DNA of 6,463 bases from an uncultured Oscillospiraceae bacterium. Its GTDB lineage: Bacteria > Bacillota > Clostridia > Oscillospirales > Acutalibacteraceae. The notes under the pieces are model-generated. The model was not told the DNA's origin, ran no database searches, and was given only the letters and a program-made list of their open reading frames with translations. The position numbers and the translations under genes were made by a program. How positions within the stretch are numbered: the stretch's first letter is position 1; each line of letters opens with the position of its first letter. This document shows positions 1-5,815 of the stretch, piece by piece. The DNA is taken from assembly GCA_900552225.1 (NCBI GenBank), contig URYX01000101.1:1-6463 (forward strand). Direction: 5' to 3'.

Positions 1-220
1 GTCTAAACTATACCATGTCCCGCGGCGTTTGTAAAGGGGTGAAACCTCCGATGAGGGAGTCCGCAGCCGCCTTTTGTCCGGAATCCCGAAATAAGGACAA
101 CGGAGAGCCCCGCGGACAGGCAAGCCGGCCGCCGCCGGGGCATATAGATGCTATCGGGCTTATGTCAAAGACCCGCCGCAGGAAAAAACGGCCGCCCGGC
201 CGAAAAGGGAGGGAGCGCGG
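1..220 (+). other. Leader region upstream of sigK
   Basis: No convincing gene is present. A 73-codon open frame starting at 15 has no ribosome binding site and a composition unlike a protein, so I do not call it. The only promoter-like element is CATATAGAT at 140-148, which resembles the CATA-type -10 box of mother-cell sigma factors (SigE/SigK). I see no matching -35 element at the proper distance, so this is speculative. A GC-rich self-complementary stretch (about 190-202) lies just before the ribosome binding site. No terminator with a T-run is visible. Confidence 0.4.
206..215 (+). promoter_or_regulatory. Ribosome binding site of sigK
   Basis: The purine run AGGGAGGGAG ends five bases before ATG 221. 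It fits the anti-Shine-Dalgarno sequence of Firmicutes and fixes the start of sigK at 221. Confidence 0.7.
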
Positions 221-937
221 ATGCTGTCCGAGCTGATGGATTCTCTGTCCCGTATGCTGTTTATGGTGCTGCACGTCATCCAGTCGGGATCCTTTCCGCA
301 GCCGCTGTCGGCTCAGGAGGAGGCGGACTGCCTGAAGGCCTTCCGCGAGCGCGGCGACCGGGAGGCGCGGGCCCGCCTGATCGAGCATAACCTGCGCCTG
401 GTGGCGCATATCGTCAAGAAGTACTACAGCGCGGCAGCCGAGCAGGACGAACTCATCTCCATCGGCACCATCGGCCTCATCAAGGCGGTCACCACCTTTG
501 ACCATACCAAGGGAACGCGCCTTGCCACCTACGCCTCCCGCTGCATTGAAAATGAAATCCTGATGTATTTCCGCGCCGGGCGCAAAAATGCGCAGGATGT
601 CTCGTTCAGCGAGCCGATCGACACCGATAAAGAGGGACATCCTCTGACGCTGCTCGACGTGATTGCGGAGGAGGACTGCATCTGCGAGAATCTCGAGTGG
701 AAGGTCAGCGCGGAGCAGCTGCACCGCTATATGCGGGAGGTGCTCGAGCCGCGTGAGCAGGAGATTCTCGGCCTGCGCTACGGCCTGACCTCGGACGGCC
801 TGACGCAGCGGGAGGTGGCGCGCTGCCTCGGCATCTCCCGCTCCTATGTGTCGCGTATCGAGAAAAAGGCGCTGCAGAAGCTGCGCCGCCGGTTTGAGCA
901 GGGGGAAGCGCGCCGCCTCCCGCCCTCCTCCCGCTGA
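221..937 (+). CDS. sigK: RNA polymerase sporulation sigma factor SigK
   Basis: This 238-residue protein is a sigma-70 family factor. It matches the late mother-cell sigma factor SigK, which directs spore coat and maturation genes after engulfment. The hydrophobic N-terminus (about 1-24) followed by FPQPLS (25-30) matches the pro-sequence and mature N-terminus of pro-SigK, which in Bacillus is removed by the membrane protease SpoIVFB. Region 2 covers about residues 53-120, with IEHNLRLVAHIVKK, ELISIGTIGLIKA and the core-binding/-10 recognition stretch LATYASRCIENEILM. Region 4 covers about 172-224, with the helix-turn-helix TQREVARCLGISRSYVSRIE. Length is normal for the family. The gene is continuous, so it is not split by a skin-type element as in some Bacillus and Clostridioides strains. 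The start is set by a strong ribosome binding site at 206-215. The last eight residues are Pro/Ser/Arg-rich and not conserved. Its neighbours downstream appear to be a separate transcription unit. Assignment to SigK rather than SigE rests on the N-terminal FPQPLS segment and on remembered similarity to Bacillus SigK. Confidence 0.93.
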   Translation: MLSELMDSLSRMLFMVLHVIQSGSFPQPLSAQEEADCLKAFRERGDREARARLIEHNLRLVAHIVKKYYSAAAEQDELISIGTIGLIKAVTTFDHTKGTRLATYASRCIENEILMYFRAGRKNAQDVSFSEPIDTDKEGHPLTLLDVIAEEDCICENLEWKVSAEQLHRYMREVLEPREQEILGLRYGLTSDGLTQREVARCLGISRSYVSRIEKKALQKLRRRFEQGEARRLPPSSR

Positions 938-1011
938 AGGAGCAGGCCTGCGTCGCGCCCGTCCGCCGCCGGAAACTTTGCAAAACCTGAACGGAAATCC
1001 GTGAGAAGGGC
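938..1011 (+). other. Intergenic region after sigK
   Basis: There is no gene here. Small palindromes occur (GCAGGCCTGC at 945-954; ACGGAAATCCGT at 991-1002), but neither has a stem long enough or a following T-run to be called an intrinsic terminator. How sigK transcription ends is not evident. Confidence 0.5.
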
Positions 1012-1040
1012 TTGCGGGTTTGGCCGCCGTATGGTATACT
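1012..1040 (+). promoter_or_regulatory. Housekeeping (SigA-type) promoter with extended -10
   Basis: A -35 box TTGCGG (1012-1017) is separated by 17 bases from a -10 box TATACT (1035-1040). The TG dinucleotide of an extended -10 sits at 1032-1033. Transcription would begin near 1047, shortly before the Cys4 gene. It probably drives that gene together with the YfhO-like and EIIC-like genes behind it. It also rules out the longer open-frame start at 1001, because that start lies upstream of the promoter. Confidence 0.78.
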
Positions 1041-1060
1041 GTTTTTTATATAGAAAGTAC

Positions 1061-1300
1061 ATGGGGGCGGACGGAGTGCGCAGACGCGGAATTTACGGGA
1101 ACCACATTGAGGAAATATGCGAGGTATGCCGTTACGGCCGCCGGGCCGCGGACGGGGAAAATGTGCTGTGCGTCCATAAGGGCGTGATGTCGCGCTATGA
1201 GCATTGCCGCAAATTTGAATACGATCCGCTGCGGCGGATCCCGACGCGCGCCCCGCTCCCGGAGGAGCATACGGCCGAGGAGTTTTCGCTGGAGGAATAA
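1061..1300 (+). CDS. Small four-cysteine protein (putative metal-binding), unknown function
   Basis: This is a 79-residue soluble, charged protein with no signal peptide or membrane segment. Four cysteines at 20, 23, 37 and 49 form C-x2-C-x13-C-x11-C, the spacing of a small zinc ribbon or similar metal site. They are framed by GIYGNHIEEICEVC and RKFEYDPLRR. I recall short proteins with this CxxC...C...C-[KR]-x-F-x-YDP layout as common, uncharacterised proteins of clostridial gut bacteria; no function is established to my knowledge. I chose ATG 1061 because it is the first start after the promoter. GTG 1076, preceded by a G-rich stretch, is a realistic alternative that gives 74 residues. Ribosome binding for 1061 is weak (AGAAAG), so the start is uncertain. 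The gene ends 23 bases before the YfhO-like gene and is probably its operon partner. The acidic C-terminus (EEHTAEEFSLEE) is not otherwise informative. Confidence 0.75.
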   Translation: MGADGVRRRGIYGNHIEEICEVCRYGRRAADGENVLCVHKGVMSRYEHCRKFEYDPLRRIPTRAPLPEEHTAEEFSLEE

Positions 1301-1302
1301 AC

Positions 1303-1315
1303 AAGAGGAGGGAGG
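1303..1315 (+). promoter_or_regulatory. Ribosome binding site of the YfhO-family gene
   Basis: AAGAGGAGGGAGG lies immediately after the stop codon of the Cys4 gene and eight bases before ATG 1324. It is a strong Shine-Dalgarno sequence that decides the start and supports translation of both genes from one transcript. Confidence 0.75.
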
Positions 1316-1323
1316 CGGCGCGG

Positions 1324-4107
1324 ATGCAGTCGCTTACGGAACGCCGCGAACGCGGGGGACAGGCCTTTTTGCTGGCACTCGGGGTGGCGGCGCTGTGGAT
1401 TCTGCCGTTTTTGTGCATCGACCGGGGCCATTTCCTGTATTACGGGGATTTCAACGCACAGCAGGTGCCGTTTTATCAGATGGCGCACGATCACGTGCGC
1501 GCAGGCGACATTTTTTGGGACTGGAATACCGATCTCGGGGCCAATTTTGTCGGCTCGTATTCCTTTTACCTGCTCGGCAGCCCGTTCTTTTGGCTGACGC
1601 TGCCGTTTCCGAGCGCGGCGGTGCCGTATCTGATGGGGCCGCTGCTGGTGCTGAAGCTGGCCTGCGCCTCCTATACGGCCTATCTGTTCTGCCGCCGCTT
1701 TGTCAGCCCCGAGCTCTCGGTGCTCGGCGGTCTGCTGTATGCCTTTTCCGGCTTTTCGGTCTATAATATCTTTTTCAATCATTTTCATGAGGCCATCGTC
1801 TATTTCCCTCTGATGCTGTGGGCGCTCGAGCGCTATATGGCGGAGGGACGGCGCGGATGGTTTGCGCTGACCGTGTTCCTGAGCGCGCTGAACAACTACT
1901 ATTTCTTCATCGGACAGGCCATTTTCCTGGTGATCTATTGGGTGGTGCGGCTCGCGTCGCATGCCTGGGAGGTCAGGCCCTCGCGCCTTTTCGGCATCTG
2001 GCTGGAGGCGATCCTCGGGACGGCCATGGCCGGGGTGCTGCTGCTGCCGTCGTATTACGCGGTGCTGCAGAATTCCCGGACGGAAGAGCTGCTGTCCGGG
2101 TGGGATCTGCTGATTTACAAAACGCCGCAGCGGCTGTGGGATATCATTCACTCCTTCTTTTTCCCGCAGGATATCCCGGCGCGTCCGAATTTCTTCCCGG
2201 ATGCCGATAATAAATGGGCCTCCATGTCGGCCTGGCTGCCGCTGTTCGGCTGCTCCGGCGTCATTGCCTACCTGCGCTCCCGCCGCCATACCGATTGGCT
2301 GCGGCGGATGCTGGTGCTGTGCCTGCTCTTTGCGGTGATTCCCGTGTTCAACGCCATGTTCCAGCTGATGAACGCGATGTACTATGCCCGGTGGTACTAT
2401 ATGATGGTGCTGCTGCTGGCGCTGGCCACCGTGCGCTGCTTCGACGCCTCCGACCCGGCGACCGAGGCCGTCTCCTGGCGCCATGCCTTCTTCTGGTCGT
2501 TTGCGGGAACGCTGTTTTTCGCTCTGCTGATCGGCTTCGCGCCGAAGTCGTGGGAGCCGGACGGGGAGACGGGACGGCTGAGTTTCGGCCTCATGGAGTA
2601 CCCCGACCGCTTTTGGGTGTATGTGGCCATCGCGCTGGTCGGACTGATTCTGGCCCTGCTTCTGACGCTGGTCTACCGGCGGTTTTCCAAGGAGTTTTAT
2701 AAGCTTGCCTGCGTTGCCCTGTGCGGCGTCTCGCTGATGTACGGCTGGTATTTCCTGGGGCTCGGCAAGGCCAACGCCTACTATCCGTCGCAGTATATCC
2801 TGGACCGGGTGCTGGAGGGGGACGAAAAGGTGACCTTCCCCGACACGGAGGACTGGTGGCGCCTCGACCCGAACGAGGAGATCGAGAACCTGTGCATGTA
2901 CTGGCAGCACCCGGGCATTCAGGCCTTCCACAGCGTGGTGCCCGGCTCCGTGATGGAGTTTTACAATTCCGTCGGTGTGTCGCGCAGCGTGTCCAGTAAG
3001 CCCGGCGTGTCCCATTATGCGCTGCGGGCGCTGCTCTCGGTGCGGTGGGCGATCGATTACGATAACGCCGACGGCGTGCGTTATAAGAAGGAGGATCAGT
3101 TTCTCGAAAAGGACGGCAGCATCCGCCTGTTCGGCTTTGCCTACCGGGATACGCAGAACGGCTACCGGATGTACGAAAACGAGAACTTCCTGCCGATGGG
3201 CTTTACATACGATTCCTACATCACGCGCGCGGAATACGACGCCCTGCAGGAGTATCAGCGGGAGCTGATGCTGCTGAAGGCCCTGGTGGTCGAGGAGGAG
3301 CAGGTGCCCGCGGTGTCGCAGCTTCTGCCGCACCGGGACACCTCCGGCCTTACCTATACCTACAGCAGCTTCCGCAGGGACGTGGAGGAGCGCCGCCGGG
3401 AGACGGCGACGGCTTTCACCCCCGATTCCCGCGGCTTTACCGCGGAGATTACGCTGGATGAGCCGGGCATCGTGTTCTTCAGCGTGCCGTATGAGGGCGG
3501 CTGGAGCGCTCAGGTGGACGGCGTGGACGCGGAGCTTCTGAGGGTCAACGTCGGCTTTATGGCGGTGGCCTGCCCGGCGGGCACCAGCCGGATTACCTTC
3601 CGGTATAGGACCCCCGGCCTCCGCACCGGCCTGTGCATTACGCTCGGCGCGGCCGCCCTGCTCGGGCTCTATCTGCTGCTCGGCTGCCTGAGGCGCACCC
3701 GGCGGGGCGCATCCGCTTCCGTCTCCGACGCAGCCTCCGTTTCCGCGGAGCAGTCCGGGACCCCGGCGCGGCCGGGAGCGGGGGAGCCCTCGGATGCTGC
3801 GGTGTCCCCGGGCTCTGCACCTTCTCCGGAGCTTTCCGTTTCCCGAAGTCCCGCGCCTCCTGCGGAGCGCTCCGCCTCCCGGGACTCTGCGGCTTCTTCG
3901 GAGCCTGCGGTGTCTCCGAGTCCCGCCGCCCCTCCGTCCGCTCCCCGGAGCCCCGTGTCCCCGCGGCTGCAGCCGCAGGAGCCGGAGCCGACCGACCCGG
4001 ACTTTCCGAAGGGCTTTAACCTTTACGGCTATTACCGTCCGCAGCCTTCTTCGCCGCCGGACGGCAGTGTTCACAGTACAAATGCAGAAACAGAGGGAAA
4101 CGCATGA
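1324..4107 (+). CDS. YfhO-family polytopic membrane protein (GT-C-type glycosyltransferase-like) with long low-complexity tail
   Basis: The 927-residue product is an integral membrane protein of the YfhO family. Members have a GT-C glycosyltransferase-like architecture; the Bacillus and Listeria relatives are implicated in sugar modification of lipoteichoic or wall teichoic acid using lipid-linked sugars outside the membrane. The first membrane helix (about 14-32) is followed by an extracellular loop YYGDFNAQQVPFYQ (39-52), with Asp42 at the position where GT-C enzymes carry their catalytic acid. Many hydrophobic helices follow up to about residue 485. An extracytoplasmic C-terminal domain comes next, ending in the family's typical beta-rich segment (VPYEGGWSAQVDG, 721-733), and then a final helix (about 769-789). 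The remaining 138 residues are Pro/Ser/Ala-rich and predicted cytoplasmic, ending in a more ordered stretch (FPKGFNLYGYYRP); this tail is unusual. The start is fixed by the strong ribosome binding site. The stop TGA overlaps the next start as ATGA (4104-4107), so translation is probably coupled. The donor and acceptor substrates cannot be read from sequence. Confidence 0.88.
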   Translation: MQSLTERRERGGQAFLLALGVAALWILPFLCIDRGHFLYYGDFNAQQVPFYQMAHDHVRAGDIFWDWNTDLGANFVGSYSFYLLGSPFFWLTLPFPSAAVPYLMGPLLVLKLACASYTAYLFCRRFVSPELSVLGGLLYAFSGFSVYNIFFNHFHEAIVYFPLMLWALERYMAEGRRGWFALTVFLSALNNYYFFIGQAIFLVIYWVVRLASHAWEVRPSRLFGIWLEAILGTAMAGVLLLPSYYAVLQNSRTEELLSGWDLLIYKTPQRLWDIIHSFFFPQDIPARPNFFPDADNKWASMSAWLPLFGCSGVIAYLRSRRHTDWLRRMLVLCLLFAVIPVFNAMFQLMNAMYYARWYYMMVLLLALATVRCFDASDPATEAVSWRHAFFWSFAGTLFFALLIGFAPKSWEPDGETGRLSFGLMEYPDRFWVYVAIALVGLILALLLTLVYRRFSKEFYKLACVALCGVSLMYGWYFLGLGKANAYYPSQYILDRVLEGDEKVTFPDTEDWWRLDPNEEIENLCMYWQHPGIQAFHSVVPGSVMEFYNSVGVSRSVSSKPGVSHYALRALLSVRWAIDYDNADGVRYKKEDQFLEKDGSIRLFGFAYRDTQNGYRMYENENFLPMGFTYDSYITRAEYDALQEYQRELMLLKALVVEEEQVPAVSQLLPHRDTSGLTYTYSSFRRDVEERRRETATAFTPDSRGFTAEITLDEPGIVFFSVPYEGGWSAQVDGVDAELLRVNVGFMAVACPAGTSRITFRYRTPGLRTGLCITLGAAALLGLYLLLGCLRRTRRGASASVSDAASVSAEQSGTPARPGAGEPSDAAVSPGSAPSPELSVSRSPAPPAERSASRDSAASSEPAVSPSPAAPPSAPRSPVSPRLQPQEPEPTDPDFPKGFNLYGYYRPQPSSPPDGSVHSTNAETEGNA
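3691..4059 (+). repeat. Low-complexity Pro/Ser/Ala-coding tract in the YfhO-family gene
   Basis: This part of the gene encodes the cytoplasmic tail (about residues 790-912), made of irregular SVS, SPAPP, SRDSAAS and SPSPAAPP type units. At DNA level it is rich in imperfectly repeated TCCG/CTCC motifs such as variants of CCGAGTCCCGCC (3916-3927) and CCGAAGTCCCGC (3842-3853). It is not a clean tandem repeat with a fixed period. Such tracts vary in length between strains by slippage and are prone to assembly error. Confidence 0.5.
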
Positions 4108-5420
4108 AAGGAATCAAAACGTACCTTCACCACCTGTTCATCGACGGCCTGTCCGGCATGGCGCTCGGACTGTTCGCCACCCTGATCGTCGGCACGATCC
4201 TGGAGCAGATCGCCGCGCTGATTGCGCAGATCGGCGCCGCATGGTGCCAGTCTTTGGCCTCCGGCCTCGTGCTGATGGCCGGGGTCGCCAAGGCGCTGAC
4301 CGGCGCCGGCATCGGTGCCGGCGTGGCGCAGAAATTCAAGGAGTCGCCGCTCGTGACCGTTTCGGCGGCCGTGGCCGGCATGGTGGGCGCCTTTGCCTCC
4401 AAGCTGCTGGCCGGTGCGGCGCTGTCCGGCTCCGTGCTGACGCTGGCGGGCCCCGGCGAGCCGCTCGGCGCCTTTGTCGCCGCCTATACGGCCATCGAGC
4501 TCGGCCACCTCGTGTCCGGTAAGACCAAGGTGGATATCCTGGTGACGCCGATTGTCAGCATCGTGACCGGCTCTGTCGTCGGCCTGCTGCTCGGCCCCCC
4601 GATTTCGTCGCTGATGAGCGAGCTCGGCGGCCTCATCAACTGGGCCACCATGCAGCAGCCCTTCTGGATGGGCATCCTCGTCTCGGTCATCATGGGTATC
4701 GTGCTGACGCTGCCGATCAGCTCGGCAGCCCTCGGCATCGTGCTCGGCCTGTCGGGCATCGCCGCCGCCGGAGGGGATGGCCTGCCGCTATTCATCCCCA
4801 CACTCGCCATTCGCGCCGCGATGGTGATGACGGTCGCCTCGGCGGCCCGATTGGGAACGACAGTGCTGGCGGGGTTCCAGGCGGTGAACTCGTCTTGGAA
4901 TTTCGCGATGAATATGCTGGATTCGGTAGGCATCGCCGGTCAGACCCTGGTGGGCGCGGCGATGGGCGCAGGAGACCGCGCACGCACACTGCGACTGACC
5001 CGGGCCACGGGACGAGCCGGATTGGCGGCCGGAGCCGCTATCGGCTGCGGATTCGCCGTGGCCGGCCTGTTCGTCGGCCGCCTGTTCTCGCCCAACCCGC
5101 ACGTCCAGTTGCTGGTCGCCGCCGGCATGGTGACGATGGGTGCGTTCCTGCCACTACAGGGGTGGATGATGGCGCTGGACGGCATACTGATCGGCGCCCG
5201 CGATTTCCGCTACCTGGCGATTACCTGCACACTGACCGCGACGGTGTATATCGCATTGACCGCGATCTGCGTGGATGCGGCCGCGCCCATGCTGCCCGGC
5301 GACCTGGCCTCGACCGTGCTGCTATGGGCGATGTTCAATATCGTGCTCATGGGCGGCCGCGGCCTGTTCAATGGCCTGCGCATACGCAGCGAATCATGGC
5401 TCGGTCAGACCGCCCTCTAA
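4104..5420 (+). CDS. Chimeric frame: PTS_EIIC_2-type membrane protein (N-terminal part) joined to MATE/DinF transporter (C-terminal half)
   Basis: The 438-codon frame is uninterrupted but joins two unrelated membrane protein families. Residues 1 to about 222 resemble the PTS_EIIC_2 family of putative phosphotransferase-system sugar permeases. The landmarks are the N-terminal HHLFIDGLSGMALGLFATLI, a Gly/Ala-rich TGAGIGAGVAQKFKESPLVTV, GPGEPLGAF (116-124), GHLVSGKTKVDI (134-145) and the helix VLTLPISSAALGIVLGLSGI. Family members normally run on for roughly another 110-130 residues with more helices, which are missing here. From about residue 225 the sequence is MATE-like, with SSWNFAMNMLDSVGIAGQTL, GAAMGAGDRART and LQGWMMALDGILIGARDFRY, to a normal MATE C-terminus. 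The start overlaps the preceding stop by ATGA, with a weak GAGGGAAA site before it, so it is translationally coupled to the YfhO-like gene. The left half is of clostridial and the right half of bifidobacterial character. A working fusion transporter is improbable because neither fold is complete. Confidence 0.8.
   Translation: MKGIKTYLHHLFIDGLSGMALGLFATLIVGTILEQIAALIAQIGAAWCQSLASGLVLMAGVAKALTGAGIGAGVAQKFKESPLVTVSAAVAGMVGAFASKLLAGAALSGSVLTLAGPGEPLGAFVAAYTAIELGHLVSGKTKVDILVTPIVSIVTGSVVGLLLGPPISSLMSELGGLINWATMQQPFWMGILVSVIMGIVLTLPISSAALGIVLGLSGIAAAGGDGLPLFIPTLAIRAAMVMTVASAARLGTTVLAGFQAVNSSWNFAMNMLDSVGIAGQTLVGAAMGAGDRARTLRLTRATGRAGLAAGAAIGCGFAVAGLFVGRLFSPNPHVQLLVAAGMVTMGAFLPLQGWMMALDGILIGARDFRYLAITCTLTATVYIALTAICVDAAAPMLPGDLASTVLLWAMFNIVLMGGRGLFNGLRIRSESWLGQTAL
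4761..4782 (+). other. Probable chimeric junction between clostridial and bifidobacterial DNA
   Basis: Homology to the EIIC_2 family can be followed through SGIAAA (codons to 4769), and MATE homology begins by DGLPLF (from 4776). The break therefore falls in a GC-rich run of GCC triplets, where short shared sequence could have allowed mis-joining. No transposon ends, direct repeats or integrase genes lie beside it. The exact base cannot be fixed without reference sequences. Confidence 0.7.
4770..5420 (+). pseudogene. MATE/DinF-family multidrug efflux transporter, C-terminal half only
   Basis: About 214 codons encode the second half of a MATE (multidrug and toxin extrusion) transporter. This corresponds to roughly the last six of twelve helices, which form the C-terminal bundle of these cation-coupled drug antiporters. 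Typical features are AVNSSWNFAMNMLDSVGIAG (a helix with the conserved polar pattern), the short loop GAAMGAGDRART between helices and LQGWMMALDGILIGARDFRY. The C-terminus is of natural length and ends at TAA 5418-5420. The N-terminal half, its start codon and its promoter are absent, replaced by the EIIC-like sequence. The sequence style (DinF type) is like that of Bifidobacterium, in keeping with the glnD fragment facing it downstream. Confidence 0.78.
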
Positions 5421-5594
5421 CGACCGGCCCGCGACAGCCCTCGCTGCGCTGCGGAACACCCACCTTGACATCGCCTTTGCCTCAGCTGAGCATCATATGA
5501 TAATGGCATCGGCTCCCGAAGATGGGAGACGCCACGCGGAAGGAGATTCCGCCCCGAATCAGATGACATCCGAATACTCACAGATAAGCAAAGC
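5421..5594 (+). other. Intergenic region with two short hairpins and a lone TTGACA
   Basis: No gene is supported; codon use in every frame is irregular and GC at third positions is lower than in the neighbours. A perfect -35-like TTGACA lies at 5465-5470, but the nearest -10-like box TATGAT (5496-5501) is 25 bases away, too far for an ordinary promoter. Two small inverted repeats follow: CTCCC/GGGAG (5513-5517 with 5524-5528) and GCGGAA/TTCCGC (5536-5541 with 5547-5552). The second holds a Shine-Dalgarno-like GGAGA in its loop (5542-5546). No start codon lies at a suitable distance from it, and no T-run follows, so neither is a clear terminator. Confidence 0.4.
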
Positions 5595-5815
5595 ATGATC
5601 GACGTGCGGGAGAAGGCCGCTAGGCAGTTCAGCGCGCGCCTGACCGGTCGCGGGTTCGAAAGCTGGGTGCGAGAGGGCAACGACACCTATGTGGTCGGCG
5701 GTCAGGAATACATGCCGCAGGACCTGGTCGTGGTACGCGCCCTCGACGCGGCGGGCAATCCCGTGTCAGCCGAAGTCAACGTCGGCATAGCCACCTTCAA
5801 CCTGTACCCGGATAC
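5595..5815 (+). CDS. Unrecognised coding stretch, apparently truncated at its 3' end
   Basis: I do not recognise the family. From ATG 5595 the first 60 codons have G or C in the third position in 49 cases, which is typical of a real gene in this high-GC background. The peptide is soluble-looking: a basic N-terminal helix (VREKAARQFSARL), then GFESWVREGNDTYVVGG, then a beta-like segment LVVVRALDAAGNPVSAEVNV. The frame stays open to 6197, but from about 5811 onward it runs antisense to glnD and loses protein-like character, so only the first 72 or so residues are credible. There is no clear ribosome binding site directly before ATG 5595. The in-frame stop at 5487 and the absence of other ATG/GTG codons leave this as the best start. 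The gene is probably broken by the event that also shortened glnD. Confidence 0.45.

Noticed and set aside
140..148. CATATAGAT as a SigE/SigK -10 box for sigK
   Set aside because: Only the -10-like part is present, with no identifiable -35 element at 14-16 bases, so I note it but do not call a promoter.
8..724. 238-codon minus-strand open frame opposite sigK
   Set aside because: It is antisense to a clear sigma factor, has no recognisable motif, and its composition reflects the complement of sigK codons.
945..1002. Palindromes GCAGGCCTGC and ACGGAAATCCGT as a sigK terminator
   Set aside because: The stems are too short or have no real loop, and no T-run follows.
1001..1060. Upstream ATG/GTG-type start at 1001 for the Cys4 protein
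   Set aside because: The start would lie upstream of the promoter boxes at 1012-1040, and the extra 20 residues are not protein-like.
1195..4074. 959-codon open frame on the minus strand opposite the YfhO-family gene
   Set aside because: It is an antisense shadow caused by GC-rich codons of the plus-strand gene. Its product is an Arg/His/Gln/Pro-rich string with no domain or membrane pattern, whereas the plus strand encodes a coherent membrane protein.
4104..5420. A novel fused sugar-drug transporter
   Set aside because: Both halves are incomplete folds from different phyla, and the join sits in a simple GC-rich run, so an artefact or recombination scar is far more likely than a functional fusion.
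5465..5501. TTGACA with TATGAT as a promoter for the 5595 frame
   Set aside because: The spacing is 25 bases instead of about 17, and neither box has a correctly spaced partner.
5275..5598. Plus-strand open frame ending in TGA that overlaps ATG 5595 as ATGA
   Set aside because: Most of it is an out-of-frame reading of the MATE coding region. The part after 5420 has no codon bias or start with a usable ribosome site, so the ATGA overlap is probably chance.
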